Translations under genes and position numbers: made by a program
The notes under the pieces: generated by a model
The model's database searches: none
What the model saw: only the letters and a program-made list of their open reading frames with translations
What the model was told of the DNA's origin: nothing
Assembly (NCBI RefSeq): GCF_025995175.1
Contig: NZ_BAPV01000001.1
Span: 95,633-159,632, forward strand
From: Asaia krungthepensis NRIC 0535
GTDB taxonomy: Bacteria > Pseudomonadota > Alphaproteobacteria > Acetobacterales > Acetobacteraceae
Length of the DNA stretch: 64,000 nt
Reading direction: 5' to 3'
Part shown: positions 57,666 to 64,000 of the stretch, piece after piece
Numbering within the stretch: position 1 is the stretch's first letter
How the letters are laid out: each line of letters begins with the position of its first letter

Positions 57666-58298
57666 TCACTTTGCGTTGTCTTCCGGAAGGTCTTCTGACA
57701 AGGCAGCAAGCGCGCCGCCCTCACGCCTTGCCCGCCTCATGAGCAGCCACGCCAGAATCGACGATCCGATGAAAAGCAGGAACCCGAGACCGATCTGGAC
57801 ACCCTGACCGAGCTGGGCCCCTGCACCGACAAGGACGAAAACGAGGTTTTGCGGAATGGCGCCCAGAAATGTGGCCCAGCCAAACGCCGCCAGCGGCACG
57901 CCGTAAAGTCCGGCGGCTACCGTCACCATGATGGCTGACCCGACGGGCATCAATCTGAGGGTGAGCACCGCCTGGAATGGCGTCTTCTCAAGGACATGGC
58001 CTATGAGCGTCAGTCGCCCCCTGAAGCGGGCCTGCCAGAGCGCACGCTGCGCGGGAGAAGCCATGCGTCGTGTCCAGAGGAAACCGAGAAGGGCACCTGC
58101 AAGGCTCGCAGCGCTCGCCAGACAAAAGCCTGCCAGCGCCCCGAAGACGAGACCCGCCACCACGCAGAGCGCCTGACGGGGCAGGCCGAACAGGCTGTAG
58201 GGAATACCGATGGCGAGGAAAACCAGTGGCGCAAGCGGTCGATGTTTCCACCCTTCGATATAGCCAAGCAGGGCACGGGTCAGCGAAAACTCCCTCAC
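57666..58298 (-). CDS. TVP38/TMEM64-family (VTT domain) membrane protein
   Basis: A product of at least 210 residues with the VTT fold: PLVFLAIGIPYSLFGLPRQA, GALAGFCLASAASLAGALLG and LRLMPVGSAIMVTVAAG. The family includes DedA-like flippases and scramblases. The frame starts at a GTG (58298), but the coding-quality sequence continues upstream as another membrane helix (KPVLTLLLVTALLLAVREFS) with no ATG, GTG or TTG before the in-frame stop; a CTG at 58391 is the best candidate. The N-terminus is therefore uncertain. Confidence 0.82.
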   Translation of the reverse strand: MREFSLTRALLGYIEGWKHRPLAPLVFLAIGIPYSLFGLPRQALCVVAGLVFGALAGFCLASAASLAGALLGFLWTRRMASPAQRALWQARFRGRLTLIGHVLEKTPFQAVLTLRLMPVGSAIMVTVAAGLYGVPLAAFGWATFLGAIPQNLVFVLVGAGAQLGQGVQIGLGFLLFIGSSILAWLLMRRARREGGALAALSEDLPEDNAK

Positions 58299-58640
58299 GG
58301 CAAGCAGAAGCGCCGTGACCAGAAGCAGGGTCAGAACAGGTTTGGAGAGCGCCTTGAGCTGCGACCGGCGCGATGGGGAGGAAACGGTCAGAACGTGGCT
58401 CCATACGGTGTGTCACGAGCGATTAGCAGCCCTTTAACGCCAGAGGAAGGAGCCTATGATGCAGATGGGTAACAGTGGGTGACGATTCTGTCACCCGAGC
58501 GCAATTGTCACGCAGGTTTCGTTGCTGTTGGTGAACGTAACTGGTAGCCGGAGAGTGAGTTTCTGTTTGATGTCGTAACGATATTGACGACGTCGGGCAG
58601 CGACACTCTGATCGTCTAGTGCCGAGGGAACCGCTACTCT
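58299..58640. other. Gap upstream of TonB-dependent receptor, with an inverted repeat
   Basis: The left part carries the unstarted membrane helix of the VTT gene on the minus strand. At 58477-58496 lies an inverted repeat, GGGTGAC-GATTCT-GTCACCC, about 145 bases before the receptor start. It could be an operator for the receptor or the VTT gene. No small gene is supported. Confidence 0.45.
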
Positions 58641-61079
58641 ATGTCGTCCAGTTTCACGCATCGCTGTCTTATGACGCTTCTTGCAGGCACCGCCCTGGCA
58701 GGAAGCGTTCAGGTCTCGACCGCCGCGCCGACCCGTCACAAGCACCATGCGTCCACCCACCGGACGGCAAGCACGGCTCCCGCTGCGGCAGCGACCCCGG
58801 TCGCAGCGCCGGTCGCTCCGGTTGCGCGCCCGGCTCCGGCGGCAGTCATGGCACGCACGCAGCCCGAGGAAATTGCCGTGACAGGCCGCAGCAGCCGGAC
58901 ACGCCAGCCCGGCGCCGGTCTGCTGCGCGTCGAAACGGCCCCCAAGGCCGTTCAGACCATCACGCATGACTTCATCGCCAAGCTCGCTCCGAGTGTGAAC
59001 CTGCAGCAGGTCATCGCCATGCTGCCCAGCACCAACGTGGCGCAGGCCGATCCTTTCGGTCTTTACACGGGTCAGGTGAACGTGCGTGGCTTCGACACGA
59101 CCGAAGTGGGCTGGCTGCTCGATGGCGCGCCGCTGAACGATATCGGTGGCGGCCAGTTTTATGCGAACGAGGTGCTCGAATCCGAGAATCTCGAAAGCGT
59201 GTCCCTGCAACCCGGATCGGTCAATATCGACACCCCGGTCATCAGCGCCTCGGCAGGCATGACCTCGATGACCATGAGCAACCCGACCCATCATTTCGGT
59301 GGGGTGATGGACGTGTCCTTCGGATCGTTCGATACGTTCCGCCAGTTCATCCGCCTGAACTCGGGCGATATCGGCAATAGCGGCGTTCGCGCCATGTTCG
59401 CTTTCAGCCACACCAAGGGCAATACCTGGCGCGGTCCCGGTCAGGCCGAAAAATACCATTACGACTTCAAGATGGTGAAGGACTTCCGCAACGGGAGCCA
59501 TACCGGTCTGACGGTGGCCTATAACGACCAGACGAACGACTTCTATCTGGCCCCCAATCTCAGCCAGTGGCGCACCACGGGCTACTCGACGAATTATGCG
59601 ACGGATTATGCGGGGCCGACCTCGGCTGGCGCCAATTATTACAAGCTGCACGTCAACCCGTTCGAGAACGTCGTTGCGTCGCTGCCGACCCATATCGTCA
59701 TCACGCCCAAGCTGACGCTCGAGGATTCGCTGTATTTCTGGCACGGTATCGGCAACGGCACCGGCGCGTCAGTCATCAATGCCTCGTCCTATATGGGCAA
59801 TCAGGCGGTCAAGCTCGACCTCGGTGGCGCCAAGAGCGTGCTGGCCCTTGCGCCGTCAAACCAGGAACAGTTTCGTACCGGCAACACGATCTCGCTGCAC
59901 TACAAGCCCGATCATCACCACGATATCTCGCTGGGCTGGTGGTACGAGTACGCCAATCTGTACCAGTACTCGCCTTATGGCATCGTGAATCAGTCGACGG
60001 GTGAAGCCAACAATATCTGGGGCACCACAGACGTCATCAAGACGACCACGGGTCAGCCTTTCCGCGCTCGTGACTTCCTGTCGCTCACGCAGGTCAACAT
60101 GATCTTCATCGGCGACACGATGAAGTATTTCAATGACCGCCTGAACATCCAGATCGGCTTCAAGGAAGCCATGGTCACGCGCCGGATGTACAACTACACG
60201 CCGGGCACGCAGTATAACCGCAACCTGCACACGCCCGAGCCGCTGCCGCAGATCGGTATCGCCTGGAACTTCAACAAGCAGCATCAGATTTATGTCTCGG
60301 GCAGCACCAACTTCAAGGCGCCGTCCAACACCTCTCTGGTCGATTACTATAACACGGCAGGCGCCCGTACGCAGCGCGGCGGATCGTCCAAGCCCGAGTA
60401 TACGATCGAGGAGGAGCTGGGGTATCGCTACAACGGCGATCTGATCGTCGGATCGGTCTCGTTCTTCAACTACAACCTGACCAACCGTCAGCAGACCCTC
60501 AATTATTATGATGGTGCATCCGGCGCGAGCTACAGCCAGACCGTCAATGCCGGTGGTCAGACCACGCGTGGCGTTGACGTTCAGCTCGGCACCCGCTCCT
60601 GGCACCATTTCCGTCCTTACGTGACGTTCGAATATCTGCGTTCGACCATCGACAACAATATCCGCGTCGGTGCGGATCTGCTGCCGACCGCTGGCAAGAT
60701 CGCCATTCGTTCGCCGTCCAAGCAGGCCAAGTTCGGTCTCGATTACGACGATGGCAGCTTCTGGTTCTCGGGTCAGGTCATCTATGTCGGCAAGCAATAT
60801 GCCAGCTTCATGAATGACAGCTCGGTTCCGCAATATGTCACGAACCAGGTGGGTATCGGCTATCGCTTCAAGAATGCCGGCTTCATGAAGTCGCCGCAGA
60901 TCCAGCTGAACATGACCAACCTGACGGGGGCCAAGTTCCGCAACGGCGTGTATGGCTTCACCACCAATGCCAATGCGACACGCGGTGTGTATGGCACCAT
61001 GATCGCTTCCGGCGGTCAGCCTTCCTACTATCTCAACCCGCCCTTCTCGGCGATGGTCACCCTCTCCACAGGGTTCTGA
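58641..61079 (+). CDS. TonB-dependent outer-membrane receptor
   Basis: An 812-residue receptor with a signal peptide (LLAGTALAGSVQVSTAA), an Ala/Pro-rich spacer and a TonB-box-like EEIAVTGRSS (about 75-85). A plug domain (IAKLAPSVNLQQVIAMLPST; VNVRGFDTTEVGWLLDGAPL) is followed by a 22-strand barrel ending in a C-terminal Phe (LSTGF). It imports an iron chelate or other large solute using TonB; the ligand is not clear. No siderophore synthesis genes are adjacent. Confidence 0.94.
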   Translation: MSSSFTHRCLMTLLAGTALAGSVQVSTAAPTRHKHHASTHRTASTAPAAAATPVAAPVAPVARPAPAAVMARTQPEEIAVTGRSSRTRQPGAGLLRVETAPKAVQTITHDFIAKLAPSVNLQQVIAMLPSTNVAQADPFGLYTGQVNVRGFDTTEVGWLLDGAPLNDIGGGQFYANEVLESENLESVSLQPGSVNIDTPVISASAGMTSMTMSNPTHHFGGVMDVSFGSFDTFRQFIRLNSGDIGNSGVRAMFAFSHTKGNTWRGPGQAEKYHYDFKMVKDFRNGSHTGLTVAYNDQTNDFYLAPNLSQWRTTGYSTNYATDYAGPTSAGANYYKLHVNPFENVVASLPTHIVITPKLTLEDSLYFWHGIGNGTGASVINASSYMGNQAVKLDLGGAKSVLALAPSNQEQFRTGNTISLHYKPDHHHDISLGWWYEYANLYQYSPYGIVNQSTGEANNIWGTTDVIKTTTGQPFRARDFLSLTQVNMIFIGDTMKYFNDRLNIQIGFKEAMVTRRMYNYTPGTQYNRNLHTPEPLPQIGIAWNFNKQHQIYVSGSTNFKAPSNTSLVDYYNTAGARTQRGGSSKPEYTIEEELGYRYNGDLIVGSVSFFNYNLTNRQQTLNYYDGASGASYSQTVNAGGQTTRGVDVQLGTRSWHHFRPYVTFEYLRSTIDNNIRVGADLLPTAGKIAIRSPSKQAKFGLDYDDGSFWFSGQVIYVGKQYASFMNDSSVPQYVTNQVGIGYRFKNAGFMKSPQIQLNMTNLTGAKFRNGVYGFTTNANATRGVYGTMIASGGQPSYYLNPPFSAMVTLSTGF

Positions 61080-61565
61080 TCATTCTGCAAGAGGTGCCAC
61101 CGTCCAGCCGAAATGGCTGGCGGTCGGTTCGGGGGTGATCTCGCATTGCAGGCCTCTGCGGCCTGCATTCACGAAGATCGTTTCCTGTTCGAGCGCGTGT
61201 CGGTCCAGAAGGATCGGCACGCGTTTTTTTTGTCCGAACGGGCTGATGCCGCCTGTCTTATAGGCGGTCAGGCGTTCGGCATCGGGCGGAGCCATCATGG
61301 CAGCAGATTTCCCCCTCAGGGCAGCGGCGACCGCCTTGAGATGCAGCTTGTGATCCGACCGGATGATCGCGCAGGCAGGTTTGTCCTTGTCTACCCAGAC
61401 CATCAGCGTCTTGAAGACACGTTCAGGCGAGACGCCGAGCGACTCAGCCGCCTGTAGTCCCTTGCGGCTCGCCTCAGGGTCATAATCGTGAGCATGCAGG
61501 GTGTAGGCTATGCCCTCTTTCTCCAACAGGACGAGGGCAGGGGTCTGGCCAGAGACGGGCTTCAT
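61080..61565 (-). CDS. ybaK: Cys-tRNA(Pro) deacylase YbaK
   Basis: A 161-residue deacylase starting MKPVSGQTPALVLLEKEGIA, with the conserved YDPEASRKGLQAAESLGV and the active-site loop YKTGGISPFGQKKRVP. It hydrolyses Cys-tRNA(Pro) formed by prolyl-tRNA synthetase. The frame is open to an ATG at 61601; I chose the Met at 61565 as the family-like start. Its end touches the stop of the TonB-dependent receptor gene. A second YbaK-type protein lies at 32.3 kb. Confidence 0.92.
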   Translation of the reverse strand: MKPVSGQTPALVLLEKEGIAYTLHAHDYDPEASRKGLQAAESLGVSPERVFKTLMVWVDKDKPACAIIRSDHKLHLKAVAAALRGKSAAMMAPPDAERLTAYKTGGISPFGQKKRVPILLDRHALEQETIFVNAGRRGLQCEITPEPTASHFGWTVAPLAE

Positions 61566-61674
61566 CGCGGGGGTTCCATGAAACGTGTGATTATGCCTCA
61601 TCAGAAAACCGCGCTACCTGTCTGTCAAATCGTCCCGCAGTCGCGTCCCCGTACCGTTCCCCGGCAATAGTGCC

Positions 61675-62574
61675 TTACCCCTGTTCGACTTCCACGGGTT
61701 GAGGCAGCGGCCTGCGGCGCAGGAATGCCAGCACATTACCCAGCAGGATCAGCACCAGCCCCGCCAGCATCGGCGCAGACCAGGTCACCTTTTCGAGGAA
61801 TGCCGACATGCCCAGGGCAATGACCGGTGAGAGAATGGTCGCATAGGCGGCGCGATCCGCTCCGATGCGCCGCACCAGTTCGAGATAGAACAGAAACCCG
61901 GCGACCGAGCCGAACAAGGCAAGGTAAAGCAACCCGCCCAGCCAGCGCGTCGTAAGCGGGAAGTGATAGCTATGACCTGAGAGCGGGATGACAACGGCAA
62001 GTAGAGTGGCACCGCAAACCATGCCCCAGAAAATGGTGTTGGTGAGACTCAGATCGAACGCGGCCAGATGGCGCGAGAGCATGTTCCCGCAGGAAAACAG
62101 GAACGTCCCCAGCAAAGCGAAGCCCATGCCCGCAAGCATCAGGTGCCAGTTTTCATGAGCCATATCGCCGGCCAGAAGAAGGGCCACGCCACATACTCCC
62201 AGAAGCCCCCCGGCCAGCACACGCATATCCGGCGTCTTGCGGAAGAATAGCCAGAGATTGAGCGTGTTGAACAAGGTGGCCATGCTGAAGATGACTGAAA
62301 CTGTCCCGCTCGGCAGATAGAGTTCAGAACTGTAGATGCCGAGAAAGTTGCAGGAGAACAGGCAGGCACCCATGCCCGCAATCCAGTGCCATGCCGCTTT
62401 GGGTGGTACACGCAGCCTGCCGGTCAGGGCCAGACCGGCCCCGATAAGCGTTGCCGAGAGAACAAAGCGCCAGAAAATGGCCACGTCGGCAGTCGTTCCG
62501 CCAATCTGGAGATGAATGGCGAACCAGGTCAGCCCCCAGAGGATGACAACGGCGAAAAACAGGAAGGGGGCCAT
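61675..62574 (-). CDS. DMT-family (EamA) exporter
   Basis: A 299-residue protein with ten membrane helices in two EamA repeats: FAVVILWGLTWFAIHLQIGG opens the first and GLLYLALFGSVAGFLFYLEL lies in the second, with the YATILSPVIALGMSAFL motif near the end. It is related to amino-acid and metabolite exporters. Substrate is unknown. Confidence 0.9.
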   Translation of the reverse strand: MAPFLFFAVVILWGLTWFAIHLQIGGTTADVAIFWRFVLSATLIGAGLALTGRLRVPPKAAWHWIAGMGACLFSCNFLGIYSSELYLPSGTVSVIFSMATLFNTLNLWLFFRKTPDMRVLAGGLLGVCGVALLLAGDMAHENWHLMLAGMGFALLGTFLFSCGNMLSRHLAAFDLSLTNTIFWGMVCGATLLAVVIPLSGHSYHFPLTTRWLGGLLYLALFGSVAGFLFYLELVRRIGADRAAYATILSPVIALGMSAFLEKVTWSAPMLAGLVLILLGNVLAFLRRRPLPQPVEVEQG

Positions 62575-62761
62575 TTATGCGCTTTCTTGATCCCGGAGAC
62601 AGGGGAAACCTACCTTATGGGATCGTTCTTCCCAGAAAAAGAGTAGCTCATGACGAAAACGTCATATTTCATGCGACTTTGAGCAGGATGATGCGTTGAG
62701 AAACCCGTCCTGTCAGCGGCGTAAAGCCAGACGGCAGAACCTTGCAAAAAGGAACAGTGTC

Positions 62762-62974
62762 ATGAGTTCATTCACGGACAAGGTCAGCGGCACCGTCAAG
62801 CAGGTGGTCGGCTCGATCAAGGAAGAAACAGGCAAGCTGACCCATAACGAGAGATTGGAGGCCGAAGGCGCCGCCCAGAATCTCGAAGGCAAGGCCGAGA
62901 AAACAAAGGGCGATGTCAAAACTGCCGTCAATAACGGCATTGATAGCGTCAAGGATGGCCTCAACAAGCTTTGA
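62762..62974 (+). CDS. CsbD-family stress protein
   Basis: A 70-residue charged helical protein starting MSSFTDKVSGTVKQVVGSIK, with the CsbD repeats KEETGKLTHNERLEAEG and NLEGKAEKTKGDVKTAV. CsbD-like proteins are stress-induced and of unknown mechanism. An AAGGAA site precedes the ATG at 62762. It ends at a strong terminator. Confidence 0.93.
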   Translation: MSSFTDKVSGTVKQVVGSIKEETGKLTHNERLEAEGAAQNLEGKAEKTKGDVKTAVNNGIDSVKDGLNKL

Positions 62975-62983
62975 GGTTTTCAT

Positions 62984-63023
62984 GAAATCCGCCTCGCACT
63001 ATCCCGCGAGGCGGATTTCTTTT
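62984..63023 (+). terminator. Rho-independent terminator after CsbD gene
   Basis: A perfect 14-base-pair stem (GAAATCCGCCTCGC with GCGAGGCGGATTTC) closes an eight-base loop and is followed by TTTT. It lies between convergent genes (CsbD and LysE-type) and may act in both directions. Confidence 0.92.
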
Positions 63024-63033
63024 GCCTGATCAC

Positions 63034-63663
63034 TCAGCCGATCAGAAGGGTGAGGGCCGATATCGTCAGCAGGCCCCCCATGAAGCGATTGATCAAAGCG
63101 GTATGGCTCGACATCGCATCGAGACGATACAGGGAGAGCCCGAGTACCGCCCAGCCGAGTTGAGACGCGAGTCCAATAACGAGCTTGATGCTGATCACGA
63201 ACGCCAGCGTCCGTAACCAATGCGGGCCTTGGGGAAGGTAGGCTGTGTCGGTCGTCAGCGCCAACATCCATGCTTTCGGGTTGGACCAGCAGAGCAGGAG
63301 CGCCCGGCTCCAATGAAGCAAGGCAGCTTCAGATGCTGCATCGGGGCGCTGACAGGCAATTGACCAGACGAGATAGAGCATCCAGTTGGCCCCCAATGTC
63401 CCAAGAACACGGGTAAGAATGGGCATGGGCAGAAGAATGATGCCACCGCCGATTACGCCGACAACGAGCATTGCGCCGAACGCCAGGGTAATAGCTGCGA
63501 TGCTCGGCAGGGTACTCCTCAGCCCGGAGCGTCCGGCAATGGTCATGATTAGCAAATCATTCGGCCCGGCGCTTGCAGAGCTTGTCAGCGCGAAGACCAG
63601 AAAGGAGGCGATGGCCTCACCGGAGAGGCCAAGGGAAGTCTCGAGGGGGAAAGTTGCTTGCAT
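63034..63663 (-). CDS. LysE-family amino-acid exporter
   Basis: A 209-residue membrane protein with about six helices. The family opening FLVFALTSSASAGPNDLLIM and the Gly-Leu motif AGRSGLRSTLPSIAAITLAF are present, then WSNPKAWMLALTT, the conserved LysE/RhtB loop. It exports an amino acid or a related compound. A transcript would end at the shared terminator. Confidence 0.9.
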   Translation of the reverse strand: MQATFPLETSLGLSGEAIASFLVFALTSSASAGPNDLLIMTIAGRSGLRSTLPSIAAITLAFGAMLVVGVIGGGIILLPMPILTRVLGTLGANWMLYLVWSIACQRPDAASEAALLHWSRALLLCWSNPKAWMLALTTDTAYLPQGPHWLRTLAFVISIKLVIGLASQLGWAVLGLSLYRLDAMSSHTALINRFMGGLLTISALTLLIG

Positions 63664-64000
63664 CGAGGAAGCACCGTGTCAGGTTCACGCGGCAAGACCT
63701 CAAAATGTCCCGCCGTTAAAGCGGGGCTGGGAGGGGGCCTAGCAGAAACTCTGCAGGCGCACCCGCCCGACCCTGTCTGTGCAGGAGACGGGTACGACGA
63801 GGGGGAGATGCTACTGTGCCATGGAAAGATGAGCTCAGCGGCCTCCGGTGCACTCGCAAGGACGCGCATGCGCGCTGGTGAGGGGGAAATTTTCGTTTTT
63901 TTCGGATTAATTTGGTTTTGTTGTGTCGGGGATGGGTCTGGGAATCGGGAATGGTCTATGTGTGGTGTGGGTTTTGGGTGTTTTGAGGAAGTGTTTGACA
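63664..64000. other. Right-edge stretch without a gene, ending in a G/T-rich tract
   Basis: No gene is supported; frames are short and shadow-like. From about 63889 to the window edge the plus strand is almost all G and T (with TTTTTTTCGG, GGTTTTGTTGTG, GTGTGGTGTGGGTTTTGGG), which is unlike anything else in the window. It may continue as a repeat, a regulatory tract or a replication-skewed element beyond the edge. Confidence 0.5.

Noticed and set aside
58491..60833. Long minus-strand frames opposite the TonB-dependent receptor
   Set aside because: Both are antisense to a receptor with plug and barrel motifs; they have no family resemblance and an Arg/Val/Ile/Gly-rich shadow composition.

Overview
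The window looks like chromosomal DNA of an acetic acid bacterium (Acetobacteraceae, Alphaproteobacteria). This is inferred from the high-GC coding style, the alphaproteobacterial F0 ATP synthase order (I, a, c, b', b), the hprK/rapZ/EIIA/HPr/EI cluster and the overall gene families. The genus cannot be fixed by reading alone. Genes are densely packed. No insertion sequence, prophage, CRISPR array or rRNA operon was seen, and one tRNA (Tyr, GUA) is present.

Layout. 1-6.3 kb: a partial gene end, an AIM24-family protein, a minus-strand run of ubiH-type hydroxylase, cysE and a membrane-anchored HEATH-motif peptidase, then glnK-amtB and a secreted Cys-repeat protein ending at a strong terminator. 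6.3-15.9 kb: a large protein of unknown function, a transaldolase-type aldolase with a fructokinase-type kinase, a GIY-YIG nuclease split by an in-frame amber codon, a secreted nucleoside hydrolase with a shortened metal motif, tRNA-Tyr, rlmB, an MDR oxidoreductase and a DUF3597 protein. 16-20.7 kb: a regulatory phosphotransferase cluster (HprK, RapZ, EIIA, HPr, EI) with no membrane sugar permease. 20.7-27.3 kb: an M61 peptidase, a full-length PutA whose proline dehydrogenase and aldehyde dehydrogenase active sites both look substituted, and an ABM monooxygenase.

27.3-32.3 kb: a tandem glycine riboswitch and the gcvT-gcvH-gcvP glycine cleavage genes, followed by two perfect hairpins. 32.3-39 kb: a YbaK-type deacylase, TonB, an AlkA-type glycosylase, an M20 peptidase, an alpha/beta hydrolase and a ClC transporter. 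39-44.6 kb: F0 ATP synthase genes, two polyprenyl-phosphate sugar transferases and a 43-residue membrane protein. 44.6-49 kb: a DUF2721 protein, a secreted creatininase-family protein, a beta-propeller protein and an outer-membrane porin-like protein.

49.1-55 kb: an AraC regulator, a nitrilase and a haem aldoxime dehydratase form a likely aldoxime-to-nitrile-to-acid pathway. Next to it, an SDR oxidoreductase and a TetR repressor diverge around two 17-bp operator-like sites, followed by a nitroreductase. 55-64 kb: apt, a single-domain response regulator, a Bcr/CflA exporter, a VTT-domain membrane protein with no normal start codon for its first helix, a TonB-dependent receptor, a second YbaK protein, a DMT exporter, CsbD and a LysE-type exporter. 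The most unusual observations are the altered PutA, the amber-split nuclease and the aldoxime/nitrile cluster. I did not find a clearly new multi-gene system.
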